The notes: a model not told the origin generated them from the sequence alone. Positions 32,234 through 42,062 are shown, counted from the first letter of the stretch. The stretch: DNA of 64,000 nucleotides from Gari tellinella (GCA_922989275.2 OV277870.1:37506356-37570355), one strand, 5' to 3'. Made by a program: numbers and translations.

Positions 32234-32359
32234 ATATATATTGCATAGCTCCCACGAGTTATCTCAATTAAACGCGCACACTGTACATGAGTGCGCGCAT
32301 GCGCACGAGTGTATGTGGGCGTGTTTAATTAGATAACGAATGGAGCTACTGCAATATAT
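32234..32359. repeat. long palindrome with GC-rich core
   Basis: ATATATTGCATAGCTCC on the left mirrors GGAGCTACTGCAATATAT on the right. The inner stem is GTTATCTCAATTAAACGCGC and the core GTGCGCGCATGCGCAC. It has no resemblance to the other hairpin families here. Confidence 0.75.
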
Positions 32360-32800
32360 CGCTTGTAACAAGGCCAAATATAGACCAATAGGTTGGGCTC
32401 TGTGCAATTTACTCCAAATATTGAGCGCTTTTGATATCCATTAGAATCCCCATTTGAACGACCAATCAGTGACAGGAACAATCCCGCATAACTGCGCAAA
32501 TAATAATAAATGTTGAGCGCTTTGTTAATCAAAGGTAGTGTAAACCCCATAATAGAGACCAATCAATGATTGGAACGTATACTCATTGACCAATCCGACA
32601 ATTTCCAGCATAGATCGCTTTCTCGGGCAATGTGTTACCGGTAATGAATTCGTGCTGTAAATTTCTGGAAATATTTGCGTCACTAGTTTTCGCGCGTGTT
32701 TACTTAAAATGGATATCGGCGCAGTGATAACGGAACGATTTGCAATGGAAAATACGTTTGCATTTTTCAATCAACGGCTTTGTGCTATATTTAGAATTGT
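32360..32800. other. unannotated stretch
   Basis: No gene is recognised. CAATGAT/ACCAATC words recur around 32460-32600. Confidence 0.35.
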
Positions 32801-33150
32801 TTCCTTTGCAAACTATTTGGATCTAGATAAGACGCTTTGTACAAGGTGTCTGATCAGCCTCCAAACTGTTAGCCACTCGGATTAGAATACATTTAACTGT
32901 ATTGTTTGGAGACAGAGATCAATGGCAGTTTAATGTGGGAGAAAAGAAGTACAAGAAGCTATAATCCTGTATTTAGCAGCCGCGTGTGTTTCGACTACTA
33001 ATCAGACGCCAGACATTTTATCTGGATCCAATGTTTAGACTGATTGCAAAGGAACAATTGTTTTTGGCACATCGTCATTTAAAAGAAATGTCGATGACAA
33101 ACAATTTGGAGCCTGACGTCTGATCTAGATCGAAACTGGTTGAAAATGAA
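32801..33150. repeat. cluster of three decayed F1/F2-type hairpin cores
   Basis: Relics at 32805-32872 (GCAAACTATTTGGATC), 32998-33048 (AATCAGACGCCAGAC) and 33096-33147 (ACAAACAATTTGGAGCC). Each retains GATCAGACG-like words but has lost arm symmetry. Confidence 0.5.
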
Positions 33151-33229
33151 TTATTAGTTTTGCACAAAATCGTTTATTGAAACAAATCGTGTTATTTCTC
33201 CATTGTGACTTGTGCTGCTATTACTATTG

Positions 33230-33421
33230 CAGGGCTCCAGATAAGAGGAGTATTTCAAAAACTAAAATCTTTATTTCTGCACTTAACCCTATGGTGTCAC
33301 TACTCACTAGAATCGTCTCTTCGGGACGATTCTAATGAGTAGTAATACCATAGGATTAAGTGTTTAAATAAATTAGAACATTTGGATTTGTTCCGTTTAC
33401 TCTCTCTTATCTGGGGCTCTG
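33230..33421 (+). mobile_element. F9 element
   Basis: Ends CAGGGCTCCAGATAAGAGG and TTATCTGGGGCTCTG. The 83-bp palindrome at 33280-33362 has stem CACTTAACCCTATGGTGTC and centre GTCTCTTCGGGACG. The flanks CTATTG and CTATGT partly match, hinting at a 6-bp duplication. Confidence 0.82.
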
Positions 33422-33461
33422 CTATGTAGATATCTGACACACCGGATGTCGGCCATTTTCG

Positions 33462-33483
33462 TGCAGTTAACTAGTTAACTGCA
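33462..33483. repeat. 22-bp perfect palindrome
   Basis: Perfectly self-complementary, with arms TGCAGTTAACT around a CTAG centre. No other copy is seen. Confidence 0.8.
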
Positions 33484-33710
33484 TGGTTTTCCATCAGTTA
33501 TTGCATGGGCGGGGAAACTCCGCCCACTCTAACGTGTGCGGTATCCAATTTAAACTAAAGCACTTTTCTATATAAAAGTGTCCAGGTCGTGTTACAAATT
33601 AAGATTAAACCAGCATATGGTTGATTTATGTTTTCGAACCATTTTATATGAAATTTGATATATATTTTCGATAAACTATCCAAACTGTAAACATAAACAA
33701 ATAGACCGTA

Positions 33711-33956
33711 CAGTGGAGAATCTGTTATTCTTTCCCGTTTAAACGCAAACTTACGCAAACGCAAAGCACTAAAAGGTAGAAAAGAACAATTTTTGGACAA
33801 TTCTGATAATTCTTGTTTATCTTGGTGGCAAACAGTTTGGAGCCTGATCAGACGCCGGGTTTCCCGGCGTCTGATCTGGCTCCAAACTGTTTGCACTGCA
33901 AATAATAGTTTTAGCGTAAACGCGTTTATTGGGAAAGAATAACAGATTCTCCACTG
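33711..33956 (-). mobile_element. F2 palindromic element, reversed, TA-flanked
   Basis: TA at 33709-33710 and 33957-33958. Ends CAGTGGAGAATCTG and CAGATTCTCCACTG. The hairpin at 33828-33893 has centre CCGGGTTTCCCGG. The text in reverse is nearly that of 25520-25765. Confidence 0.9.
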
Positions 33957-34102
33957 TACAAAACCAGCCTTATTGCATTGCAGCATTGTACAGACCGTTG
34001 TCACCCAAGGCTCTGTGCCTGAATTTGGTCTGCACTGCCAAAAAAAAAAAAATATTATAGATCTAATGCAGTTACATAAAATACTTTAGATGCATGTGGG
34101 TG

Positions 34103-34172
34103 GCAAACAGAGTACATCAAGACCAACCACCGCGTCTTAGACGCGACGGCTGGTCTTGATCTACACTGTTTC
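34103..34172. repeat. unique hairpin with GACCAACCACCGCG stem
   Basis: Arms GCAAACAGAGTACATCAAGACC and complement surround GCGTCTTAGACGC. Only the outer GCAAACAG is shared with the other cores, so this is a distinct module. Confidence 0.65.
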
Positions 34173-34233
34173 CACTGTGGACACTATTGAAAATTGGTTA
34201 CACGCCAAATATGTTATCCACGTAAAATAAAGT

Positions 34234-34259
34234 CATTATTATTATCATTATTATCATTA

Positions 34260-34310
<51 letters not shown>

Positions 34311-34357
34311 CATTATTATCATTATTATTCTTCTTCTTATTATTATTATTATCATTA
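34234..34357. repeat. ATT microsatellite
   Basis: Long (ATT)n tract with ATC and TTC interruptions. The tyrosine-rich open frame over it is a translation of the repeat. Confidence 0.95.
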
Positions 34358-34467
34358 CTGTTTGCAATGCAATAAGGCAGGTTTTGTCATGGCACGGCTC
34401 ATTTATATAATGTTTGTCAAATATGGGAGCGAACTATGATAATATGATCCGACCTTACTTCCTCATT

Positions 34468-34600
34468 AGCCCTTTACCCATATGGCTTGGTTTCAGTTCT
34501 AAATGTAGGTCGTTGCTTAAAGCAGACATAAAGTTAAGCAGAAAGCTCCTTAAGGTGATTTCTGCTTTACTTTCAGATTGTTTTAAACTACAATATTTCT
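34468..34600 (+). mobile_element. F5 fragment with hairpin
   Basis: Left end TTAGCCCTTTACCCATATGG and a diverged hairpin at 34515-34588 (GCTTAAAGCAGACATAAAG). The right end is lost. Confidence 0.55.
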
Positions 34601-34623
34601 GGTTTTATGCTCAATAATTGCTA

Positions 34624-34873
34624 CAATGGATAAAACGTTATTCTTTCCCAATAAACGCGTTTACGCTAAATCTATTATTTCTATTGCAAACAGTTTGGAG
34701 CCAGATCAGACGCCAGGTAACCTGGCGTCTGATCTGGCTCCAAAGTGTTTGCTATCCAGGTTAAAATCATAAACATTCAGAATTGTTAAAAAGTTGTCAT
34801 TTTCTGCATTTTAGTACAATGCGTTTGCGTTTCGTTTGCGTTTAAACGGGAAAGAATGAGGTATTCTCCACTG
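34624..34873 (+). mobile_element. F2 palindromic element, TA-flanked
   Basis: TA at 34622-34623 and 34874-34875. Left end CAATGGATAAAACG, right end TATTCTCCACTG. The hairpin at 34686-34751 has centre GCCAGGTAACCTGGC: the G-to-A and C-to-T changes are on both arms. Confidence 0.88.
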
Positions 34874-34879
34874 TAGATG

Positions 34880-35650
34880 AGGAGTATCCTGAGTGTAGAA
34901 ATAATTAGTGGCGCAAAAGCGTATTATGGTACAATGGTTAAAAATTAAAAAGGCAGCTACTGGACACGCGGCTTTCCGTCATAACTTCATGACATGTTTG
35001 GATAGTTGATAAATTGTTCTCGTTAGCGCTTCCATCTCCTGTGCCATCTTAAGTATGCAGCACAATTCAGCCTTTATTATCGCAACTTTGACATGGCTTT
35101 ATGTGTTTCCGACTTTCGACACTAAAACTGGTGACGAGCGTCTTTAAATCAACCATAAATATTCTAATATAAGCAGAAATCAATACATTCGGGGGATTAT
35201 GGTAATAAAATCGCATTGATGGTGAAACATAAACCTCCGGACAATTTGAAAAACACAGAAGCGCATGTCTTTGTGGTAATCCCTAGAGAGATATAAACCA
35301 AGTTACCCGTGCTAATCTGTTATATTCTGACACTTTTCATAAAAATCCACCATAAACAACACGCTTCTATAGACGTGCATTTTTATCTTTCCGCCCGAAA
35401 GGTTTCGGAAACGGGCAAATGCTTTAAATGACCATTGCCGATAGTGGACCGTAGAATTCTAGAGGGACTTGTCCGACTGGAAAGAGGCTAGCGAGAAATT
35501 GCTCAGTAAAGTACTCATAAATAACTTTAATGAGAATTGCAGTGGACCGTCACGTGATAACTAGAATGGGTTCTAGTGTCCAGTATATACACGTCAAAAT
35601 TTCCTGAGAATCTGCACCAGTGTGACCATCTCGCAGACTGAAAAGACATT
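34880..35650. other. unannotated stretch
   Basis: No gene, RNA or element is recognised. Confidence 0.4.
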
Positions 35651-35947
35651 TTAACCCTTTCCCCCATAGAAGCGCCTTTTAGCACATTTAATTTATTCAC
35701 CCACTGAAGAAAGTAGTTCCAATTTATACAGTCATGAATAGGTATTATATGAAATATTTTCTATTTTCTAGCAGATACTAGCTTAAAGCATAGAATTATA
35801 CACTGATTTTTTTTGTATAATTCCGTGCTTAAAGCAGGCTGAAAGTAAAGCAGAATGCGCTTAAGGCGCATTCTGCTTTACGTTCAACCTGCTTTAAGTT
35901 GACACATATAATCAATACTAGAAACAGGCTATGTGGGAAAGGGTTAG
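35651..35947 (+). mobile_element. F5 element with an extra hairpin inserted
   Basis: Ends CCCTTTCCCCCATAGAAGCG and GCTATGTGGGAAAGGG at TTAA and a mutated TTAG. The main hairpin is at 35827-35898. A second small hairpin (AGAATTATACACTG...GTATAATTCCG) sits at 35790-35826, flanked by a direct repeat of GCTTAAAGC. Confidence 0.82.
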
Positions 35948-36239
35948 CTCATTTCTCCATGATAACGGCTTTAACGCCTAAAACGATTTCTACAGTAGGG
36001 AAAGTATCCCAACATAGGAAGTCAAAGGCATAAAACACAGAAAACATTATATAAATGTTCCGGTATCGTTATAGAGGGTAGCTTACATTGTAAGCCATTA
36101 CCTAAACTAGCTACTAGTCTGATAAATATATATTTTTTTATAAGGAAAAGACAACCCAGTAAGAATAAAAGGGAAATAATGATGAACTATTATAGGGACT
36201 GGCTCCAGTCTAGCAATACCCAACAACTTGATTCTACAT

Positions 36240-36470
36240 ATACTTGTAAAGACTGGTGCCACGTAAAGCCGATTGAAAGTAAAGCAGAATTCGCTGTAAT
36301 GCGCATTCGTGCTTTACTTGCAGCCTGTGGTATGTAAGCTACAATTTCCTAGGATTAAGGAAATATTTTTCATATGGTGAATATTCATGACTGTATAAAG
36401 TGGAACTCTTTTCTTCAGTAGAGGAATAAATTACAGGGGTAAAAGGAGGAATTATGGGGTAATGGCTTAA
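36240..36470 (-). mobile_element. F5 element, reversed and decayed
   Basis: The hairpin at about 36256-36335 retains GAAAGTAAAGCAGAATTCGC and complement. The right end decays into TATGGGGTAATGGCTTAA, which is also the left TTAA of the next F4 copy. Confidence 0.6.
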
Positions 36471-36716
36471 CTCTTTCCTCCCTAAAACTTTAAATGGACA
36501 ATTCCAGTTTCCATTTTAGTCTAGTCCATTACTGACTTTTAATGGGTGTTTTTGTCATGTTTGGCATTATGACAAACAGTGAAGACCCTGATCAGAGGGC
36601 TCCTTTCGGAGCCCTCTGATCTGGGTCTTCACTGTTTGCACAGGACAAGTGTACTATTCACAAGTACACTGTTTGAAAATAACGCCTATGAGCGGGACTA
36701 GGGATCAAAGGGTTAA
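36467..36716 (+). mobile_element. F4 element, TTAA-flanked (reference copy)
   Basis: TTAA at both ends. The left block is AAACTTTAAATGGACAATTC, followed by CAGTTTCCATTTTAGTCTAG. The 66-bp hairpin at 36573-36638 has stem CAAACAGTGAAGACCC and centre GGGCTCCTTTCGGAGCCC. Then ACAAGTGTACTATTCACAAG and GAGCGGGACTAGGGATCAAAGGG follow. Confidence 0.88.
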
Positions 36717-36830
36717 ACAAGTTGAAAGTAAAGTAGAATAACCCATAAGAGCATTATACTATACTTTCAACTTGCTATAAGGGATCGCCTGACTTCAAAA
36801 ACTCTAAACATGCTATGGATAACGCATTCA
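36717..36830 (+). repeat. F5 right-half fragment
   Basis: The hairpin at 36720-36782 (AAGTTGAAAGTAAAGTAG and complement) is followed by GATCGCCTGACTTCAAAAAC and ACATGCTATGG, as in the F5 right end. It directly abuts the F4 copy. Confidence 0.5.
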
Positions 36831-37130
36831 CAAACTAGAACTTATGGACTTGTATAAGCGTAGAAATTTCAACTTAGCATTAAGCCATTAAGTAAAAGTG
36901 TTCTTATTTTCTGAATCGACACTCGGAATTAGTATATGAATGCCTTATTTCATGCAATTAAAGGTATTTACATCGTGATGTTTTATTGTTAATACCTTTT
37001 TTGAAAAAAAGAACAATGTAAAAGTAATCGAGCTGTTCAATGACCGTTTTGATCACTTATTTTAGGCTGAGGACCACTGATGTGGTCGAGCCAATGTTGG
37101 TCATTATCGGTACTCATTGGAGATGTCGGC
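36831..37130. other. unannotated stretch
   Basis: No feature is recognised. Confidence 0.4.
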
Positions 37131-37140
37131 CTGGACCAGC

Positions 37141-37241
37141 GCTTATAAAGCGTTTGAGTTGAGTCTGAGTGCGTTCTCAAGCATTTGATTGGTCAGATTT
37201 GAGCCTAGGCTCAAATCTGATCAACCAAATGCTTGAGAACG
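37141..37241. repeat. F10 palindrome
   Basis: 70-bp palindrome at 37172-37241 with arms CGTTCTCAAGCATTTGATTG and complement, centre GAGCCTAGGCTC. It is preceded by GCTTATAAAGCGTTTGAG. It is larger than 18615-18698 and includes the GGTCAGATTTGAG segment. Confidence 0.82.
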
Positions 37242-37669
37242 ATATTAGATCCAGTTCCGAACCCTGCTACGTAGAGTACATTTGCCTTCCTAATATATCT
37301 TTGTTAATTTAAATAGTTTGTTTCACTTTATTATAATTCTTATGAATTGTTCCGATACTCTGCTGTGTTATTTTGTGGACACGTTCTAGTCGTCCTGAAA
37401 CTGACACATTTTAAATTAACAGTGATTATAATGACATTTCTGTGATACTATATATATGTATAATTCAAGATACCGTTATAACAATGCCATGAATATCTGT
37501 GGATTAAGGATCACAATGGAAATATGGAATGTATTTTCCTTTTTTACGAAAGACCGGCGGTGACATTTCCACTTCAGGATTTCACACAGTATAATTCATT
37601 ATTTCCCGATTTCATCTTCATGAATTCACGATTTCGATTGCGTGATTGCAAATTTGCAAGATTTCCACT

Positions 37670-38108
37670 TCCAAATTGTTCAATTTCTCAATTGCTCAAT
37701 TGCTCAATTGCTCGATTTCTCTTCCAAATTTCCAGATTTCTCAATTGCTCGATTTCTCAATTGCTCAATTTCTCAATTGCTCGATTTCTCAATTGCTCAA
37801 TTTCTCTTCCAAATTTCGAGATTTCTCAATTGCTCGATTTCTCAATTGCTCAATTTCTCAATTGCTCGATTTCTCAATTGCTCAATTTCTCAATTGCTCG
37901 ATTTCTCAATTTCTCAATTTCTCTTCCAAATTTCGAGATTTCTCAATTGCTCGATTTCTCAATTGCTCAATTGCTCGATTTCTCAATTTCTCAATTTTTC
38001 TTCCAAATTTCCAGATTTCTCAAGTGCTCAATTTCTCAATTGCTCAATTTCTCAATTGCTCAATTTCTCAATTACTCGATTTCTTAATTCCTCAATTTCT
38101 CTCAAAAT
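37670..38108 (+). repeat. tandem array, left arm of LT2
   Basis: 16-bp unit ATTTCTCAATTGCTCG, itself two octamers ATT(T/G)CTC(A/G). Because 16 is not divisible by 3 and the unit lacks stops, all three frames stay open and give the same 16-residue repeat in rotated phase. Confidence 0.92.
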
Positions 38109-38635
38109 TCAGTCACGTGATACGTGTTACCCTTGAAAACAAAATGGCGATTGGATGTATCAGTATTCTAGTGATGGTGTGTGTTTATTAGTTTGTTTTA
38201 CTTCAAAATAGGCATTCAAATTATGTGAAACATGTTTGTATATAGAATTTAATAATTCCATGCAGTTGTGCAACGGTATACTAGATTCTAGATATGGACG
38301 GCTGCTATCACATGCGTTTTAGAATTAGTTTATCTCTCCAAATTTATCCAAACAAACTCGTAGAAATGGGGGCGTCCACGTGTAGTATACCGTTGTACAA
38401 CTGCATTGTTATACTCATTTTAGCGTTTTAAGAACTAAGGACTGACTAAAAATTACATGATTCCATGTTTTACATCATTTAAATGTTTTAAATTCCCAAT
38501 TTTGAAGTAAAAAACAAACAAATAAACTCTCACCTGCGCCAGAATACATGTATCTCCATTCGCCATTTTGTTTTGAACGGTGAGGGCTTTGATACATCAC
38601 ACGTGTCACGTGATTAAAACATTGTTACAGTGAAA

Positions 38636-39125
38636 TCATGCAATCGAGAAATCAAGAAATTGAGAAATTGAGCAATTGAGAAATTGAGCAATTGAGAAAT
38701 CGGGAAATTTGAAAGAGAAATCGAGCAATTGAGAAATCGAGCAATTAAGAAATTGAGCAATTGAGAAATCGAGCAATTGAGAAATCTGGAAATTTGGAAG
38801 AGAAATTGAGCAATTGAGAAATCGAGCAATTGAGAAATCGAGAAATTTGGAAGAGAAATTGAGCAATTGAGAAATCGAGAAATTGAGAAATCTGGAAATC
38901 TGGAAGAGAAATTGAGCAATTGAGAAATCGAGCAATTGAGAAATCGGGAAATTTGGAAGAGAAATTGAGCAATTGAGAAATTGAGCAATTAAGAAATCGG
39001 GAAATTTGGAAGAGAAATTCAGCAATTGAGAAATCGAGCAATTCAGAAATTGGGAAATTTGGAAGAGAAATCGAGCAATTGAGAAATCGAGAAATTGAGC
39101 AATTGAGCAATTTTGAAGTGGAAAT
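38636..39125 (-). repeat. tandem array, right arm of LT2
   Basis: The inverted counterpart of the left array, with CGAGCAATTGAGAAAT units and GGAAATTTGGAAGAG interruptions. Confidence 0.92.
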
Positions 39126-39319
39126 CTTGCAATTTTGCAATCACGCAATCGAAATGTGTGAAATCCTGAAGCGGAAATGTCACTGCGCTCTTATATGTTT
39201 GCCTTAATTATGTTTTGCCATGTTATGTACACTTTTTACTGAAATAAATCTACTATCTATATTTTTATCAAATGATTTTGCTCCAATCTCATTAACCCTT
39301 TCATGATCATCGTTAGGTT

Positions 39320-39533
39320 TTTACCCCTTCACCGCCATTGTCGTCTGCTTCAATATTGTTGTCTGCAATATCGTTTTAAAATTAGATAAAAGGCAGTACA
39401 ACTTACGTTATTCCAAAACAAGCGGCAAACAGTTTTTGGTCCTGATCAGACGCCGCGTTACGCGGCGTCTGATCTGGATCAAAAACTGTTTGCAAATGCG
39501 CTTTATGACGTCATTGACAGTGAAATGGTTTAA
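39320..39533 (-). mobile_element. F1 element with co-varied hairpin
   Basis: Left end ACCCCTTCACCGCC, right end GACAGTGAAATGG, closing at TTAA. The hairpin at 39425-39492 has an expanded AGTTTTTGG on one arm and CAAAAACTG on the other. TGACGTCA lies at 39506-39513. Confidence 0.82.
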
Positions 39534-39744
39534 GGTCCCCAACCTTAAGATACAATGTCGCTCTGTTGTTTGCGAAGTCATAACAGAAGACACGAAGAAT
39601 TACAGACACAACTTCCAGGCAAGATCGCATAAATGACAGAGAGAATTTGTCATTTAAACGAATTATGTTGGACATTAATTTAATCGACGGTTACGTTAAA
39701 AATTAGTACATAAGTGGTCTAAATAAATGTCAATCATAAGATGC
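39534..39744. other. unannotated stretch
   Basis: No feature is recognised. Confidence 0.4.
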
Positions 39745-39960
39745 TTAACCCTTTAACCCCTAAAACCTTATCCTCCTGTGATATCGTCTGCCTTGAAATA
39801 GTCGTCTGCAAAATTTGTTAAAAGTAATTTTTATACATTATTAAGTAAAGAAACGGAAAAACGAATGTCAAACAATTTGGATGCAGATCAGACGCCGCGT
39901 GACGCGGCGTCTGATCTGGATCCAAACTGTTTGCAAAGCACAGTGAAGTCGTGATCAGCA
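39745..39960 (-). mobile_element. F1 element, right end decayed
   Basis: TTAA at 39745-39748. The boxes ATATCGTCTGCCTTGAAATAGTCGTCTGC are in the left subterminal region. The hairpin at 39868-39933 has centre GCCGCGTGACGCGGC. The right end is only hinted at by CACAGTGAAGTCG. Confidence 0.72.
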
Positions 39961-39969
39961 GGCAAATAG

Positions 39970-40165
39970 TTCAGATGTGCGTTTTATTTGTAAGCAGTAT
40001 TCTAGTGAATAATACACTTGTCCTATGCAAACAGTGTAGATTTAGATCAAAGTCCTCTGATCAGGGTCTCAACTAGTTGGAATATTGTAATATATTGTAA
40101 AAGGCAACCCTAAATAATCCAAACAATGTTCTAGACTTTATTGGAACTTTGGATTTTTATTTTAA
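39970..40165 (-). mobile_element. decayed F4 element
   Basis: GTGAATAATACACTTGTCC and the hairpin relic at 40028-40081 (AAAGTCCTCTGATCAGGG) match reversed F4. The ends are lost. Confidence 0.55.
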
Positions 40166-40239
40166 GTATCGGTATAGGCCTAATATCGCTATTGCGACCT
40201 CTCTCTCTCTATATATATATTGTGATTTTTTGTTTAACT

Positions 40240-40320
40240 CGAACAATCCTGAAACTTTAAATCTAAAATTCCAGTTTCCAGCTACGTCTAGTCCATTCTT
40301 GGCTATTTAGGGTTGACCTA
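40240..40320 (+). repeat. F4 left-end fragment
   Basis: GAAACTTTAAATCTAAAATTC, CAGTTTCCAGCTACGTCTAG and ATTTAGGGTTGAC match the F4 left half up to, but not including, the hairpin. A CT/AT microsatellite lies just upstream at about 40198-40221. Confidence 0.6.
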
Positions 40321-40600
40321 GAATCCTTAGCTCTAAGTCTCCGACCGTTTTCAGTACAAATATCAAATCATCGTCTAAATTTAGGTTGCCATGACTGGAC
40401 ATGTATTTCAAGCTGAATTGGGTTCTAAATTGCTGGTAGAAATTGTATCAGTTTAAGAAAGTAATAAATCAATATGAATCAACTTTTAGAATGCCAAAAT
40501 TCCCACGATAGTTTATCCTTGGAGTATTGTATAATCTGTCACGTGACCAGTGTACAAAACATATACATGTACGTACAGCCGGAAGTCGATAAGAAGAACT
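40321..40600. other. unannotated stretch
   Basis: No feature is recognised. Confidence 0.35.
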
Positions 40601-40614
40601 CGCATTACCGGTAA

Positions 40615-40686
40615 TCGAACATACCCGTATTTCATGTTAAAACGTGGCTTAGCCACGTTTTAACATTATAATATGGGTATGTTCGA
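40615..40686. repeat. F11 palindrome
   Basis: 72-bp palindrome with arms TCGAACATACCCGTATTTC and complement, centre ACGTGGCTTAGCCACGT. The flanks CGCATTACCGGTAATCG and GTGACCTCGAAATATCG may be element ends. Confidence 0.8.
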
Positions 40687-40689
40687 TTT

Positions 40690-41210
40690 AAGTGACCTCG
40701 AAATATCGAACTACAACTGAAGAAAATACGTTAAGATCGACTTAACCAATTTCGCGTTACCGACAGTCGGCTTATATATTAAACCTAGTCATAAGGTAGC
40801 AGCCGCATCTTCGAAATCACGACCGTGTAACGGTCGACCTTTCAGACAAATTGATATTTATTTGACCACTTTATCCGATTGTTTTGTCCATCCTCGAATG
40901 AGCCCATCGCCTTAATCATATTTTATGTACGAGAAAACGCATTCCTGTATCCTGGATACCAGGCGGCTGGCCATTAAATTAATACGCGGAGAAATAGGCG
41001 CCCGGAGACGCTTGCTCTTTCAATGAGATGAATATTTAATTATGGGACGTTTAGGAGATCTACATAAAGCGTTTTCCTGACAGAGACTGTCATGGCAGGT
41101 ATAGTCTGGGAAAGGTTTATGCTTATTTGTCTAAGCAATGACAGATATTCAGTAACGGTCCGCTTATTATGATGTCTCAAAGGCTTGAGCTCGATTTTGT
41201 AATCGCTAGT
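40690..41210. other. unannotated stretch
   Basis: Slightly less AT-rich than its surroundings. No gene is recognised. Confidence 0.4.
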
Positions 41211-41212
41211 TG

Positions 41213-41284
41213 TTTAAATCAGGATAAAAGTAAAGCAGAAAGCTCCTGCGGGAGCTTTCTGCTTTATTTTCGCCCTGATTTAAA
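41213..41284. repeat. F7-type hairpin
   Basis: Arms TTTAAATCAGGATAAAAGTAAAGC and complement, centre AGCTCCTGCGGGAGCT. No clear F7 ends. Confidence 0.75.
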
Positions 41285-41584
41285 ATGAAACCTGTCTTTC
41301 ACACTATCAATGATTCATTGTTTGAATAATCTTAGCAACGGACCTTTATTTAAATTTAACGAAAGCGCATTTCGCCACCTTAAGTCATATAAATTACAAA
41401 TATGCCATGCAAGTTCTCTTAATGAACAACCATATGAAATTGTCCTTATGATTATTCAAACGTTATAGAACCTTGTTGGTCGTGTGTCGGGCGTGGTTTT
41501 GTTTTCGTCTAAGCCTGTATTGTTCGACTAACTTGGATTCTGGTCTAGGACTCAACTGATTGTAATTTATATAATATAAGGGAC
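41285..41584. other. unannotated stretch
   Basis: No feature is recognised. Confidence 0.4.
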
Positions 41585-41587
41585 CAG

Positions 41588-41828
41588 GGGCCCGTTTCAT
41601 AAAACTTCTTACGACAAATGTTGTCGTAAGTCAGATTATAAAAGTATCAATTATTTTTTATTTCTCCATCTAATCCTGTCTTGTGACATCTTTTTGGAAT
41701 CGTCTTAAAAAGACGATTCCAAAAAGATGTCACAAGACAGGATTAGATAGAGACATCAGAGATTAAATGTATTTTAAAGTTTTGACTTACGACAACATTT
41801 GTCGTAAGATGTTTTATGAAACGGGCAC
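41588..41828 (+). mobile_element. F8 element, full form, CAG-flanked
   Basis: CAG at 41585-41587 and 41829-41831. The central palindrome at 41668-41748 has stem ATCTAATCCTGTCTTGTGACA and centre GTCTTAAAAAGAC. The outer TTACGACAAATGTTGTCGTAA-type palindromes are present on both sides. Confidence 0.88.
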
Positions 41829-41831
41829 CAG

Positions 41832-42059
41832 ATGCCCGACTTACGAAACGTCGTACAAAAATATTGTCGTAAGTCAGATTCTAAAATTCTCAATAATTAT
41901 TTATTATTCCATCTAATCCTGTATTGAATCGTCTTTTCACGACAATTCCAAAGCGATGTCACAAGACAGAATTGGATGGAGAAACCAGAATTTAGATGTA
42001 TTCTAAAATGTTGACTTACGACCGTTTTTGTCGTACGACGTTTCATATAAGACGGGTCC
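41832..42059 (+). mobile_element. second F8 element in tandem, diverged
   Basis: Shares the CAG at 41829-41831 with the previous copy and ends at CAG 42060-42062. Ends are ATGCCCGACTTACGAAACG and CGTTTCATATAAGACGGGTCC. The central palindrome is decayed. Same family, older sequence. Confidence 0.72.
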
Positions 42060-42062
42060 CAG

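Larger units (their letters stand above)
37555..39187. mobile_element. foldback element built from an 8/16-bp tandem repeat (LT2)
   Basis: Two ~800-bp arms are inverted copies. Outer ends are GTGACATTTCCACTTCAGG and complement. Each arm then has ~430-500 bp of degenerate ATTTCTCAATTGCTCG tandem units with interspersed CTTCCAAATTTC, then a unique inner block including AACAAAATGGCGATTGGA. The centre pairs GCAGTTGTGCAACGGTATAC with its complement. The long 'FSIAQFLNCSISQLL' frames on both strands are repeat translations. Confidence 0.82.

Noticed and set aside
33555..34004. 149-codon minus-strand frame including QTVWSQIRRRETRRLI
   Set aside because: The same peptide appears wherever an F2 hairpin occurs (2233, 44755), so it is a translation of the repeat.
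34194..34439. Tyrosine-rich 81-codon frame
   Set aside because: Translation of an (ATT)n microsatellite.
37524..39148. Long frames of 120-190 codons on both strands with Phe-Ser-Ile-Ala-Gln-type repeats
   Set aside because: They are translations of a stop-free 16-bp tandem repeat in every frame, with no start context or domain, so not genes.
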